DNA of 64,000 nt from Carettochelys insculpta (Eukaryota; Chordata; Testudines; Carettochelyidae). Made by a program: the position numbers and the translations under genes. The notes under the pieces are model-generated. The model worked only from the letters and a program-made list of their open reading frames with translations. It did not search any database and was not told where the DNA came from. The stretch is from assembly GCF_033958435.1 (NCBI RefSeq), contig NC_134150.1, positions 33,227,501 to 33,291,500 of the forward strand. The letters are read 5' to 3'. This document shows, piece by piece, positions 1 to 10,779 of the stretch (positions are counted from its first letter, which is position 1; every line of letters begins with the position of its first letter).

Positions 1-215
1 ACTCAGGTGAAAGGGTCTGTGGCCAGAGCAGCCAGCCCTGAGCACTGCCTGGACCACACAGCATCAGGTACCCACCCACACACCCTCAGGGCCGCTCCAG
101 CAGAGATTTAAAGGCCCTGGGGCACCAGCTACTGATGCTCCTACAGACGCGACAGTCAAGAATCCCAGTTCCTTGTGGATTACTGCCATGCATAAATAAA
201 TGAGTACATCACTAT

Positions 216-627
216 GGGTGGGTCTATATTTGCCCCCAACTTCGAAGGGGGCATGTTAATCAGGATGATGGGAGATTACTAATGAAGTGCTGTGGTGAAT
301 ATGCAGCACTTCATTAAGCTAATTCTCCCCTTTGGCAACTTTTAAGTGTCAGACTTTGAAGTGCCAGCATGCGTGTAACCGTGAGTGCTTCAAAATGCCT
401 TTACTCCTCAAAATTTTGGGGAGTAAAGGCACTTCGAAGTAGCACAGGTACAAAGCACCCGCAGCTACATGAATGTTGGCATTTCAAAGTTTGACGCTTC
501 AAAGCGGCCGCAGGGGAGAATTAGCCTAATGAAGTGCTGCATATTCACCGCAGCACTTCATTAGTAATCTCCCATCACCTTGGTTAACATGCCCCCTTTG
601 AAACTGGGGGCAAGTGTAAACAATCCC
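216..627. mobile_element. Palindromic non-autonomous DNA transposon (MITE)
   Basis: The two halves are reverse complements over almost the whole length, folding about a centre near position 420 (ctttactcc pairs with ggggagtaaag). The outer ends read GGG..GTCTATATTTGCCCCC on the left and, reverse-complemented, GGGATTGTTTACACTTGCCCCC-like on the right. A 3-bp direct repeat, tat, flanks it at 213-215 and 628-630. It has no coding capacity. The end core (GTCTA-A-TTGCCCC) resembles that of the elements at 23.05, 24.0 and 63.8 kb, so these are probably one superfamily. A 3-bp target duplication would suit PIF/Harbinger, but that is inference. Confidence 0.75.
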
Positions 628-630
628 TAT

Positions 631-2283
631 GTTAACAGAAAGTAGCACTATTTGACATAGGGTGAGAAGGGTAAAGAATTTGAAATGTAGGGGGTTTCTT
701 GTTTTTGTTTTGTTTTTTACATTAAAGCAGCACATTGCAGAATTCCCTCCTACTGTGTAGACAGGTTTTCTTATTTATGTTCAGATTTATTTATTTTTTA
801 ATCTTTTTGTTTATACTAAGATCAGAACTCTGATATGGGTGAAAGCCTCTTCCCTGTTGAAGGAAATACAAGTGGTGGGGTCCACTTAGCTGTGGTTGGC
901 TTTACAGCTTTAAATGGCCTTTATTACTGTAGCCATAAATAGCAAACCACCCCAAATATTACAGGATTTTTGTTGGCTTTGACCAATGAAGTAGAACAAG
1001 ACCTCTGAATACCCCATTAGTTCCAGTGCTGTGCTTTGACGACTTTGCATCGGCAGCTCTTTTTCTATGTAAGTCACTAGCCTCACCCGTGTCTCTTAAC
1101 AAATACTGTTGACAGGCACCATTGCAATTTTTCTGCATGTTCTGACAGTTTAATTCAGTACCTCCTGGCTAAGCAGCCAGAGCCTGAGGGGGTAATTCAG
1201 CACCTTGGCATCACACTGCTGCAATTAAAATAATTAAGGGAGTTGGGATGGGCTTGCAGAGCTTTCCTTCTTCTGAAGCTTTGTTCAGACAGTGCAATTT
1301 CCTATCTCCACATTGAATGAATAAAGGATCTTCTTTTAGAATAGATAGGCTGTGGAATTTATTAACAAGATGCTTACATCCAGGTACTGAATCTGTATCA
1401 ATTTACACACAACACACTTCTACTTCTCTCCATCTCCCTTTGTGTTTGACACCATTTCATTTTTTAAGCATTGTGGATTAAGATAGTAACCCCTTCTACC
1501 TCTTTTGGCTAACAACAGGGATGCATTTTGGCTCCAAAACTGCAGGCAAATCATTTATTTTTGGATGCTTGGCAGAGACAGGTGAACATCCTTTGTTACT
1601 AATAAATACATATAAAAATCTATTTCTACAATTGCAAATGAAAGAAATATGATACTAATTTTACTAGTTTTGGAAAACAATGAAATAAAAAACAGATGGG
1701 GCAGGCAGACTTAAAATACGGAAGAGAAAAATAAAGTATTTTTCAAGTCCATGTACCCTCATTATAGGAGGAGTATCTTTCTCCTATTGAAATCAATGGC
1801 AAAACATCTATTAACATCTTTTGCCAGGATTGCACACTGGGAATCCATCCCTTAAGAAATGTGAGTACACACCTTAATGTGTGGTCCTAGTCATTGGAAA
1901 GGAAATGTGACAAACATGAGGCATTTGACGTGTGCAAAAATAGTCGGCTTTGTTTTGAGCTTGTCTGCCTTAAGCAGTATGTATCTATATGGTATGGCTC
2001 ATTCCAACCCAAGTGTTCTTATCTGTACCTACAGAATACGTGTGTCTGTTGCAACCTTTCTCCGGATCACTCATATCACACTGAAAAATGCTGCTCTGGT
2101 ATTTTTTTCAAGAACTGTAACTTTAATCAAGAAGGTTGGTGAGGGTGTGTGGGGAAAGAATTTCTCAACCAAAATTATTTCAGGGAAGGTCTGCACTGCA
2201 AGCTCTGACCATGTTTCATCAGAAATGGTGTGCAAAAGTCTTCTTTACCTCTCCACAATGTATCAGTTCAAGAGAGTCAGATT
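631..2283. other. AT-rich sequence, no gene or repeat recognised
   Basis: No recognisable coding region, RNA or repeat boundary was seen. A 139-codon open frame on the plus strand (1877-2296) has no domain I recognise and runs into a Tigger-like repeat at its 3' end, so I treat it as chance. Confidence 0.5.
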
Positions 2284-2509
2284 TACTGCAGGTTGAACTT
2301 CTTTGTTCTGGCATTCTCTCATCCGTTATACAGCATGATTTTAGTTAGCCAGACGACCACACATCATGAGTCTGGCCAAGTTTCCCATGTCCCATAAAGT
2401 TTGTTTACAACCCCCAGTCCTGGCTCTCACTTTTCGTTATTTAGATGTAATTTACCCCTAAATGTTCACTGCCCAGTAAAAAGTGGAAGTGTTGGTAATG
2501 CCGCTAGAC
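2284..2509 (+). mobile_element. Tigger-like DNA transposon fragment
   Basis: It begins with an end of the form GCAGGTTGAACTT...TCTGG and shares a continuous body with the copies at 18.8 and 47.7 kb: a TGATTTTAGTTAGC block, a GTGGCCAAGTTTCCCAT-like block, a CCATAAAGTTTG block and a GGAAGTGTTGGTAATG block. It stops abruptly where the hAT end CAGGCATCAGC begins, so it is interrupted or truncated by that element. It is non-coding. Confidence 0.65.
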
Positions 2510-2740
2510 CAGGCATCAGCATCTCCCAGTGTATGTGCCAAGAGTGGCATGCAAGCCAATTTACACTGGCATGCAGTGAGAACTGGGGCACAGAGATTGG
2601 GATGTGTGCGCCCTGCCCACAAGCCAGCCAGCAGAGAGGCACATGCAGGCGCATGTGCTCCCATGAGTGCCCAGCCTGGCCCAAGAAGGCAGCCAGCAGC
2701 CAGGTCAGTGGAGAGGCACATAGGTAAAATGACAGAAAAC
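2510..2740 (+). mobile_element. hAT element 5' end
   Basis: CAGGCATCAGCA at 2510 is a close variant of the hAT terminus CAGGGGTCAGCA seen again at 59989. The following GTGCCAAGAGTGGCA-type segment also matches the 59.99 kb element. It leads directly into the transposase relic downstream, so this is probably the 5' end of that element. Confidence 0.55.
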
Positions 2741-3110
2741 GTTAACAGAAAACAGAGGGTAGCACTGAAAGATGCAACAATATTTAGTGCTGCATTTGAT
2801 GAGTGTGTAGACATGAATGACGTACCCCAGGTTGCAGTTCTTGCAACATATTGTGACTCGGACAAAATTTGATAAAAGTCAAGTTGCGTAAAAGCCATGC
2901 ATGGCACAGCAGGGGAAGATATAGCAAAGATGTTTGTTAATCATTTTGTGGAGAGAGGAATTGATATCACAAAAATATTTTCTGTGACAACTGATGGTGT
3001 CACTGCTATAGCCTGAAAAAAGAAGGGACTTGTAAAGATCATTGAGGATCACCTTGGTCACCTGACGGAAATTTTTTCAATTCACCTCATAAAAGTACAG
3101 AAGTGCAATG
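2741..3110 (+). pseudogene. Degraded hAT transposase (Charlie/ZBED5-like), partial
   Basis: Two collinear pieces on the plus strand resemble the middle of hAT-Charlie/ZBED5-type transposases. The first, to a stop at 2872, includes AFDECVDMNDVPQVAVLATY. The second, from about 2899, includes GEDIAKMFVNHFVERGIDI, then KIFSVTTDGVTA, then an in-frame stop near 3014 and KKKGLVKIIEDHLGHL. In the family this region surrounds a catalytic Asp of the RNase H-like fold. The DNA is broken by at least two stops and a disrupted junction around 2872-2899, and no N-terminal BED finger is visible. It is a dead transposon gene. The family match is from memory of conserved wording, not a search. Confidence 0.75.
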
Positions 3111-3589
3111 TCTTTACCATAAAAGTGTAACTTACAAATGTAGGGTTTTTGTTACATAGTTGCACACTGAGACAAAGTATTGCACAACTTTAGAAACTAG
3201 AAGTCTGCTTAGTCCTACTTCTTATTCTGCCAATTTTTAAAACAATCATGTAATGCTATACAGATTGGAAATACTGCTGCTGGCTTCATATTTACAATGA
3301 CACCAGAAAGAGAGAAGAGGTGGTTACATGACATTTTTCTAGCCAGTGGTACAAGGTATTTGCTGTCCAATATGCTAAACATTCATACACTGCTTTGTGT
3401 ATCACACACCATTACAGAGAACATGCTTACATGCTGAGGATGCTCTTCATAAAATAATGCATTTGGTCATATTTTTGACTGAACTTCTTAAGGAAGAATT
3501 GTATGTCTCTTTGTTCTGTGTTAGTGGCAATCTGCTGTATTTTTCATGTTGCAGCAGTCCTGAAAGATGACCCAATGCATATTTGTTTT

Positions 3590-4078
3590 AAGAATACCTT
3601 CACTGCAGATTTGACAAAACACAAAAAAGTACCAATGTGAGAATTATAGGGACAGCTTACATCACTCAATTCAAGATTTAAGAATTTGAAGTGCCTTCCA
3701 AAATTTAAGAGGGATGGTGTGTAGAGTATGCTTTTAGAAGTCTTACAACAGTAATGCTGTGGTGTGAAAACTACAGAACCTAAATGACCAAAGAAGAAAA
3801 TCAACCTTCTTCTGGTGTCATCTGATTCAGATGATGAAAATGAACATGCATCAGTCAGCACTGCTTTGGATATGATCAAGCAGAACTTATCATCATAAAT
3901 GCATATGAATCGTTAGTGCACCTGTCACATACTTATCTTGCAGTACCAGCTACAACTGTGTCATATGAATGCCTGTTCTCACTTTCAGGTGACATTGTAA
4001 ACGAGAATCTGGTAGCATTATCTCCTGTGGATTGTAACCAAACTCATTTGTGTGATTGGTTGAACAAGAAGTAGGACT
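3590..4078 (+). pseudogene. Degraded hAT transposase C-terminus (Ac/ZBED1-like dimerisation region)
   Basis: The plus strand encodes, with several stops and a frame change, pieces of the C-terminal half of an Ac/ZBED1-type hAT transposase. A segment near 3665-3730 (SLNSRFKNLKCLPKFKRDGV) corresponds to the LDPRFK-LKFLP region. From about 3940 another frame reads LAVPATTVSYECLFSLSGDI, then VNENLVALSP and a final DWLNKK, which is the usual hAT dimerisation signature (L-PATSVPSER-FS-AGDI). It is a different hAT branch from the relic at 2.7-3.1 kb. The segment between them (3111-3589) is AT-rich and I recognise nothing in it. Confidence 0.7.
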
Positions 4079-4156
4079 GAGTGGACTAATCTCTAAAGAT
4101 TTACTTTGTTTTATTTTTGAATGCAGGTTCTTCGGTACATAATCCTGGATTTGTAA

Positions 4157-4299
4157 ACCAAAAAAGCAGTCCTGTAGCACTTTAAAGACTAAAAATATAA
4201 TTTATTAGGTGTTGAGCTTTTATGGAACAGACCCATTTCTTCAGATAAGAATTAAGTTATTTTGTTAGTCTTTAAAATGCTGCAGGACTGCTTTTCTCT
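4157..4299. mobile_element. PLE-like terminus with partial inverted copy (degenerate)
   Basis: The left part (minus strand) reads as a diverged version of the PLE terminus seen at 9.6, 10.0, 13.9, 43.3 and 45.3 kb: CTGAAGA, ATGGG-TCTG, AAAGCTC, CTAATAAA, TAGTCTTTAAAGTGCTAC. The right part (about 4255-4299) is a short inverted copy of its last about 40 bases (TAGTCTTTAAAATGCTGCAGGACTGC). The hammerhead-like core is damaged: the GAAA box reads AAAA. Confidence 0.6.
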
Positions 4300-4312
4300 T
4301 TTGTGAAGATAC

Positions 4313-7300
4313 GTACAATCACAACTACCTATCTGTGACTGTATTTGTAAGTTCAACTTAATAAAGAGATTGCACTACAGTACTTGCATGAGATGAAGTG
4401 AAAAATACATTTTTGTTCTTTACAGTGCAAATATTTGTAACAAATAAATATAAAGTGAGCAGTCTGCTTTGTTTTCTGCATTGTAATTGAAATTGATATA
4501 TCTGAAAATGTAGAAAATGTTCAAGAATATTTCACGCAAATTCTATTATTCTATTAGCAGTGTGATTAAATGTGAATAATTTTAATCACTTGACAGCCCT
4601 AAATATTTTAAGAGTAATTTAGTTATTACATAAATTACATCCAGAGTTAAAGTTCTTGACAGCAATTGTAACTAACTTGTGTATTTTTCCTGTGAGCTAG
4701 GATAAATAACTTTTACTACTGAAGTCTTACTGAAAACTTCATTTAAATTTGGTCCAGTTCATTACTTTGACCTCATCTGAACTTGAAGTTAGAGTAATAT
4801 TTAGCAGTGTCATAGGTGTGTTTTAATTTCAGCACATAGAGACAAACATATTCAACACTTGCTTTCCACTATCAAGAACTATATGCATGAACTCGTGCAT
4901 ATGGAGTTGTGGATATGCACTTTAGTTAGAGCTTCTATTTGGGTAAAAAAAACATGTTTAGGAAATACCAATTCAGCATTTCACCTATTTTACCAATAAT
5001 GATTTTAATTCCCCCTTGCTCCCATTTCCTGCATTCTGAGAATCAGCCATGCTGTGTGTCAGTGATGTAGTTGAAAAATGTTCAGATCAGCCCTCTTTTG
5101 TACATTATCTCTCTTGATTCCAGGCAGACTGCTGTAACTTTAAAAAGATTTAACCAAGCTGAAATAAGAATGTCTCATGAGTTTAATGGATCAAACAGTG
5201 GTGATGGGTTTTATAGCTCCTTTTCACTTTAGGGCAAAGGGAAGAGGGAGCAGGGCAGGTTGGTTTTAAATTCAAGGATTTATGTTGTTAATCCTCCTGG
5301 CTAATTATAATTTATGGGATCCTGATAAATTAATATGCAGTTGCTATTCAAAAGAAGAGAATAATGTAAAGCATGCATAAACAAGTCTTGTTCATTTTAA
5401 ATTTATTTCCACCAATGGAGAATATTAAATGAAATGAACATGAGACCATTTCACAAGAAGTTTCATTTTCATTATTTATTTCCAGTTTTATGCACTTGAT
5501 ACAATAATTTTCCAACCCCTTTTTTGGCCCCATGAAGCAAATAATGTTAAAGTTTTAGCCTACTGATGACAAGTTAAGATCAAAAGTTACATAGTTTTGT
5601 CTAAAGTCATGATCTTCAGCATTAAGATGGAAAAATAAATGCTTTTATTGGGTATCTTTAATGCTGTGAATTTTAGCTTTAATTAAAGTGAGGCGTTGAC
5701 ATCAGTGGCACTGAATACATTTCTCTCTGCTGCTCTATGTGTGCCCGAGTCATAATTGGCAGATTACCAGCTTTCTCTAGCAGAAATCACTGTAGTCCTG
5801 AAGTGTGTTCATGTGAAATTATTTTTATTGACTGAAAACATTATGAAGAAGCCTATACAGTCCTGGAATGCAGATCAAATAGACATCCAGATTTACACAC
5901 TCTGCCCCCTTAAAAATCCTGGTTATTTGTTGTGTCCACGGTTTTTCCACTTATACTATTTTAATAAGGTCAAACAAAATCAGTATACTCTAAGATGGGA
6001 AGAAACATTCTTACATTGCAAAAATTATAGTCTGTTACTTACATTAAGCAGCACTTTTCAAGATTCAATATTATTCTGCAAAAAAAAATTATTATGAGGT
6101 TGCATCTGTCATGCTGGATACAGAGAAAATAGCTGAGCAATGATTAAAGATATGCTCCCAGAAAGATAAGGTTCTAGTTTCTCACTACACCATCTTAATT
6201 TCTTATAATCAGTGCAATCTAAACCACTTGTGCAGACTTGCGCCAGTTACATGTAACAAGAGTACATTGTACGAAAGAATGTTGCACTGCCAAATACATA
6301 GTGCATAGGCATAATTTTCTACTCCATTATGCAGATTGTGTGCTTGGAGATAAATACTCTACAGTGAGTTCTGTTTCAGTCCTCATTCATTAGCTTCTTC
6401 TATACCATAATCCTTGCCTTGAGCAATTCATTGGATATTATACAGTAAATCTGGCTCCTGATGTCTGATCTCAGAATATATATGTGATTTCAAAAGTGGC
6501 ATCTTTTGTCAGATAGAGATTAAAAGGTTTTTACCATAAATTTTGTAGGAGGTTAAAATAAAAAATTCTGTAATCAAATCTTGAGTTATTAAGTTGAGAT
6601 CTGAAGAAAATAGTGATCATCTGGCCCTTTATAAATTCTGTTTCTTTCATATTATGTACAGCCTGCAGAATTCTGTCCTGATTCCCTCAGATCCCAGTGA
6701 GTAATGTTGATAATGCTCTTTAGGAGTTTTTATGAGATTTCCTCCTGGGAACGGGATAAACATTTTCTAAAGAAATAGGATCTTCTTTTGCATTTGGGTT
6801 CAGATCTTTTGGCACAAGATTTTCATAAATGAAAGTAGGTGTGACTTGCCTTTTGTGGGGAGGGAGGCACTGTGATGTCCCCCCATGCTTTATGAAAATT
6901 GGCTTATGCATAACTCTGAGATACTTAGGACAAATTACATCTTGTAACTTACCAATTGTAATGTTACAGTCGGCTGGCTCTATATATTCAGTTTTGGTGC
7001 ATGTATCATTTTCTGTGTGAAGTTAGGAATATGAAATGTAGGTCTGTTTTATAGTTTTATACGTTCTAATGACAACCGGTCCCGAACCCTAATGATTAGG
7101 TGAACAACTTAAAAACTTGTAAACAGCCTTGTTTGTCCTCCTAACTCTGGTTGGTGTTAGGGTTACTTTGGTGCTAGGGTACTAAGTTACTTTGGCTATT
7201 TGAAAATTGTTAACCCTTGCTTAGTTTTGGCATCACCCTCTGTCATTCTGACATAATGTTTTTAGCTAATTTGTCCAGATCCTGCATTTCTGTCTTTCAT

Positions 7301-7959
7301 TCCTTCCAACCTGGTTTCCAATTTCCAAAGTTTAGCTGGTACCAAAATTCTCTGCAATTGTTGATTTTCTACCAAGGAAATAACATTTCAGCAAATGTCT
7401 TGTTTTGAGTTACTCTGTTCCAGTATTATTTAGACTGAAAAAAGGTGTTCGTAAGTATCAGACTGCGTGATGTTATAGCAAGTGGTTCTGGTTCCAGAAA
7501 GTCTAAGTGGTAATTTTTAACTTTACATCTATTAGGCATATTTGGTATACCCAGACTCAGCACCTTTTCAGGATTTTGTTGACGCTTTGTGTTCTATCAG
7601 CAATGAAGGAAAAAACCCACCTTTGTATTGGGTTGTATATACAGTAGAATGTGATCCATGGCTTTTGAATAACCAACCAAATATAACTCTTCAATGACTG
7701 ATAGCCAAATTCTTAGCTGGTATAAACTGATGCAACTCCAGTGAATTTAGGGAAATTTGACCAAGGATGAGGAGCCCCCTTTTAAACTGAAATTAAGATA
7801 CACCTGCCTACAGATGCTAAAACAATTTTTATAGTGGGGAAGCTGGGAGCCATTGAACCAGCTCCAATTCCTGTATATAAATGAAAGCAACTTCAAGCCA
7901 AAAGGTGTGGAAGCATTCCCAGAATGCCTAGCTCCAGCACCCATGCCTGCCTTTGTGTA
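4313..7959. other. AT-rich sequence, no gene recognised
   Basis: There are no long open frames, no recognised RNA gene and no clear transposon ends. Around 7120-7200 there are short imperfect internal repeats of a TTAGGGT/TACTTTGG type. The block 5520-5720 is AT-rich with several TTTAATTAAAG/TAATG-like motifs and could be regulatory, but nothing in the single sequence proves it. Confidence 0.4.
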
Positions 7960-8042
7960 CAAAATTGCCAGCTAGTATATGGAGCAAAATGGTCATGACT
8001 GGGTTAACTGGGTACCCAAACTATTATAGAATAAAGCCATGC
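7960..8042 (+). repeat. 82-83 bp direct repeat, copy 1 (possible LTR fragment)
   Basis: This segment recurs at 8669-8750 with about six substitutions. Both copies carry AATAAA (8030-8035 here) followed by GCCATGC, as the R region of an LTR would. Nothing between the copies resembles a retroviral gene; instead a Tigger-like copy lies there. Confidence 0.6.
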
Positions 8043-8218
8043 TCTGTCCCATCTCTGACTTCCTATTTAGTTAGAGAGAGTTCCTCCCTCACGTACACAC
8101 AATTTTGATTCAGATAAATAAAGCAGCATATTCCCAGGCTGCCTTCCTGTGCGTGGACTGATTTTTGTTGTCACTTTTGCTGCCCTGAGCAATTACTTTA
8201 AAAATGTAATAGAGAAGT

Positions 8219-8533
8219 GTAGGATGAACCTCTGCAGTCCAGCATCCCCTGGACCTGACCAATGCCAAACCAGAGAATCTGCTGAACTGCAGGAGGTTAA
8301 TTTTGTCTAGGTGCATTACCAACTCTTCCACTGCTTACTGGGCTCTTAGAAAGCATTTATGGGTAAATTGCAGCTAAATTACAGCATAGAACACTGACAG
8401 CCAGAACAGGTGGCTGTAAACAAATTTTATGGGACTACAGGGAACTTGGCCACACCCATGATAAGCAGCCATTCAGATAACTAAAATTATGCTGGATCGC
8501 AAACGTTGCCGGACCAGACAGGTTCAACCTATA
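8219..8533 (-). mobile_element. Tigger-like DNA transposon copy, reverse orientation
   Basis: Read on the minus strand it starts TATAGGTTGAACCTGTCTGG and contains the family blocks (CATAATTTTAGTTA, GTGGCCAAGTTCCC, CATAAAATTTG, TGCTGTAATTTAGCTG). It ends, on the plus strand, at a partner terminus GGATGAACCTCTGCAG next to TA. It is non-coding, about 315 bp, and diverged. Confidence 0.65.
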
Positions 8534-8668
8534 TAAAATTAATCTGATAAGAAATGTTCTGCCCTTACTTAAAAAAAGAAAAGTGCTACCCTATAATCAA
8601 GATTGGTCCCTCAGATCATAAGTATTTTCCTGGGAGTTTTTCCTAGAGGTCAACTGGATAGTGATTGC

Positions 8669-8750
8669 AAAATTGCAAGCTAGTATTTGGAGTAAAATGG
8701 TCATGATTGGGTTAACTTGGTACCCAAACTATTATGGAATAAAGCCATGC
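8669..8750 (+). repeat. 82-83 bp direct repeat, copy 2 (possible LTR fragment)
   Basis: This is the second copy of the repeat at 7960-8042, same strand, about 93% identical by eye. AATAAA lies at 8738-8743. Downstream sequence (to about 8900) contains AATAAACTGAACC and may be more of the same repeat, but the first copy does not continue into it. Confidence 0.6.
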
Positions 8751-9635
8751 CCATGGATGTGCACTGAGTCTGCCTCAAGGGAGAGGATACCAACAAAGTG
8801 TTAGCACACACAAATAAACTGAACCTGATGCTGGACTAAAAGAAGTCAGCTGGGGTTTGCAAGTTTCTCGGCTCGCTTTAAAAACTTAGATTAAGAACAA
8901 AGGTTGTGCTACAGTGTTAGCTTACCAGTCCTTATGTTATCTATGCAATTCTGACTCTGGGTGACAAATTCAGTCATGTGAATTATGGGACACAAAGGCC
9001 ATATTGTTGTAATTATTTGTCTGTGAGGGGAGCTAGGGTGTTCAAAGAATCCTGTAGAAAAATGCTTCCAGCAGCTTTGAACCTTGTACTTGTTGGTTAA
9101 ACTTTTAGCATGTCCTGTGCCATAAAGGCTCTTACAGACCTGACAAAGTGTATCAGATAAACCCATATTTATGATTAAGTAAATATGTATTGGGAAATCT
9201 AAGACAGGACTTACCCAACACACTATAAATGCTCTTAGGGATAAATGGTTCTATTTGAGATCCTGGGTAAACAATGGGCCTTCAAAACAAAACCTTTAAT
9301 ACTTAATTTATCAAGTGGAATATTCCTAGGGTAAGTCTAAACCAGTGTTCCTTAAACTCTGTTCTGCAGAACACTGGTGTTCCATGAACAACTTGCAAGT
9401 GTCCCACAGGTGTCTGACACCTTTTTGATATCAGGTACTGATGGGTTATATTTTCCATTATTAAAACCAGCTATAATGTTACTATTTCATTGCTATGGTA
9501 CCTGATTAAATTACTTCATTTTATTTTTGCTGTCTGTGTTGCTGTTTGGTTTTTGGGTTTTTTTGGTCCCACAACAATTTTTTAAAACAAAAAGCAGTCA
9601 AGTAGCACTTTAAAGACTAGCAAAATGCTTTATTA

Positions 9636-9672
9636 GGTGAGCTTTCGTGGGACAGACCCACTTCTTCAGACC
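9636..9672 (-). ncRNA. Hammerhead-ribozyme-like motif, left arm
   Basis: Minus-strand order: GGT, CTGAAGA, A, GTGGG-TCTGT-CCCAC, GAAA, GCTC, ACC. CTGANGA and GAAA are the hammerhead core boxes, GTGGG/CCCAC is helix II, GGT/ACC a short helix I, and GCTC would be a minimal helix III followed by the UC cleavage site. The extra A between CTGANGA and helix II departs from the canonical core. Hammerheads are known in PLE terminal repeats, which supports the reading; activity is untested. Confidence 0.55.
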
Positions 9673-10020
9673 ATAGCCAGACCAGAACAGACTCGATATT
9701 TAAGGCACAGAGAACCAAAAACAGTAAGCAAGGAGGACAAATCAGAAAAAGATAATCAAGGTGAGCAAATCAGAGAGTGGAAGGGTGGGGGGGAAGGTCA
9801 AGAATTAGATTGAGCCAAGTATGCAGACGAGCCCCTATAGTGATTCAGAAAGTCATAGGGGCTCGTCTGCATACTTGGCTCAATCTAATTCTTGACCTTC
9901 CCCCCCACCCCTCCACTCTCTGATTTGCTCACCTTGATTATCTTTTTCTGATTTGTCCTCCTTGCTTACTGTTTTTGGTTCTCTGTGCCTTAAATATCGA
10001 GTCTGTTCTGGTCTGGCTAT

Positions 10021-10057
10021 GGTCTGAAGAAGTGGGTCTGTCCCACGAAAGCTCACC
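10021..10057 (+). ncRNA. Hammerhead-ribozyme-like motif, right arm
   Basis: This is an exact copy of the motif at 9636-9672 in the opposite orientation. Transcripts from either strand through this locus would therefore carry one sense motif and one antisense copy. Confidence 0.55.
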
Positions 10058-10249
10058 TAATAAAGCATTTTGCTAGTCTTTAAAGTGCTACTTGACTGCT
10101 TTTTGTTTTGATAGTGTATAAACTAGCACGGCTTCCTCTTTGTTACTATTCAACAATTTTTTAAGAAAATCTTCAGAGGTGTTCCACATAAAAATATTAT
10201 TGTTTGGCGTTCCATGGTCTCAAAAAGTTTCAGAAATGCTGATCTGCAC

Positions 10250-10640
10250 TACCAAGGTTTGATGACAGAGCATATGTCAACACCCAAAATTTGACAGAAC
10301 AAAGCTCGCCACAAGGTGGTCACACTTGCTCCCTCTGTGGACAGATCATGTCCACATGGGACAGTGTGAGCATTGAATTGTGGGTATGGATCCCACAGTG
10401 CAGTGTTGGGGGAGTTGATCCCTGTGCATCTTGGGATTCCCTCCGAGTTCTCCCGCAGCCTTCTCATAGTACCTCTGTGAGCTCTTGGTGCTGAGAAATG
10501 TCAAAGCAGCACAGCAGCCTGTCCCCCTCTCCCGACAGCAGCAGTCCGCTTGCTGCTGTGTTCTTAGGGCAGGGCAGAACAGGAGCAGTCCAATGATAAG
10601 TTCTTTGTTCCCCAAATGGAGCACTCACTCAGCTGTCAGG
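10250..10640. repeat. Probable non-autonomous DNA transposon body
   Basis: The sequence is GC-richer than its surroundings, with short inverted pieces (ATGTCCACATGGGACA; GAATTGTGGGTATGGATCCCACAGTGC). It resembles interior sequence of reptile MITEs, but I could not define both ends. A fragment near 11150-11190 (GTAGTATAGATATACC) might be its far end across the insertion at 10780-11008. Confidence 0.35.
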
Positions 10641-10779
10641 TATTTCACAGAGCTTTGAAAAGGGAACAGCACATACCTGCAGGGCAGCAGAGATCAAAAC
10701 ACTGGGCAGAACCCTCAGGGCCAGTTTTGATGACAAAACAAACAGCAGAATCTACACAGGCTCTGTATCAACAATAAAG

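Larger units (their letters stand above)
9586..10150. mobile_element. Penelope-like element terminus, head-to-head inverted pair
   Basis: Two copies of a PLE terminus face each other. The left arm (9584-9838, element strand minus) and right arm (9855-10109, plus) are 255 bp each; I counted a single mismatch between them (t/c in the run after the C7 tract), and the spacer is 16 nt. The spacer belongs to the left copy and holds the last codons of its endonuclease frame, which read FLNHYRGSSAYL-like on the minus strand. The right copy extends to about 10150 through CTAGCACGGCTTCCTC, matching the terminus at 43.2 kb. A perfect 14-bp target duplication, caacaattttttaa, lies at 9572-9585 and 10151-10164. 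The high arm identity implies a recent origin or arm-to-arm conversion. Confidence 0.9.
9343..10241. mobile_element. hAT-like relic hosting the PLE insertion
   Basis: The left end CAGTGTTCCTTAAACTCTG and the right end, read in reverse complement as CAGCATTTCTGAAACTTTT, form diverged terminal inverted repeats beginning with CAG. Flanking octamers gtctaaac and atctgcac match at 5 of 8 positions, compatible with a decayed 8-bp hAT duplication. Inside the left end lies an inverted repeat CCAGTGTTC...GAACACTGG (9342-9377). A PLE is inserted at 9586-10150. Confidence 0.5.

Noticed and set aside
1877..2296. 139-codon plus-strand frame
   Set aside because: No family recognised and its end overlaps a Tigger-like repeat. 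Could not be supported as a gene.
7960..8750. Intact small LTR retroelement bounded by two LTRs
   Set aside because: The direct repeats are only about 82 bp, no primer-binding site or coding remnant is visible between them, and a Tigger-like copy occupies the interval.
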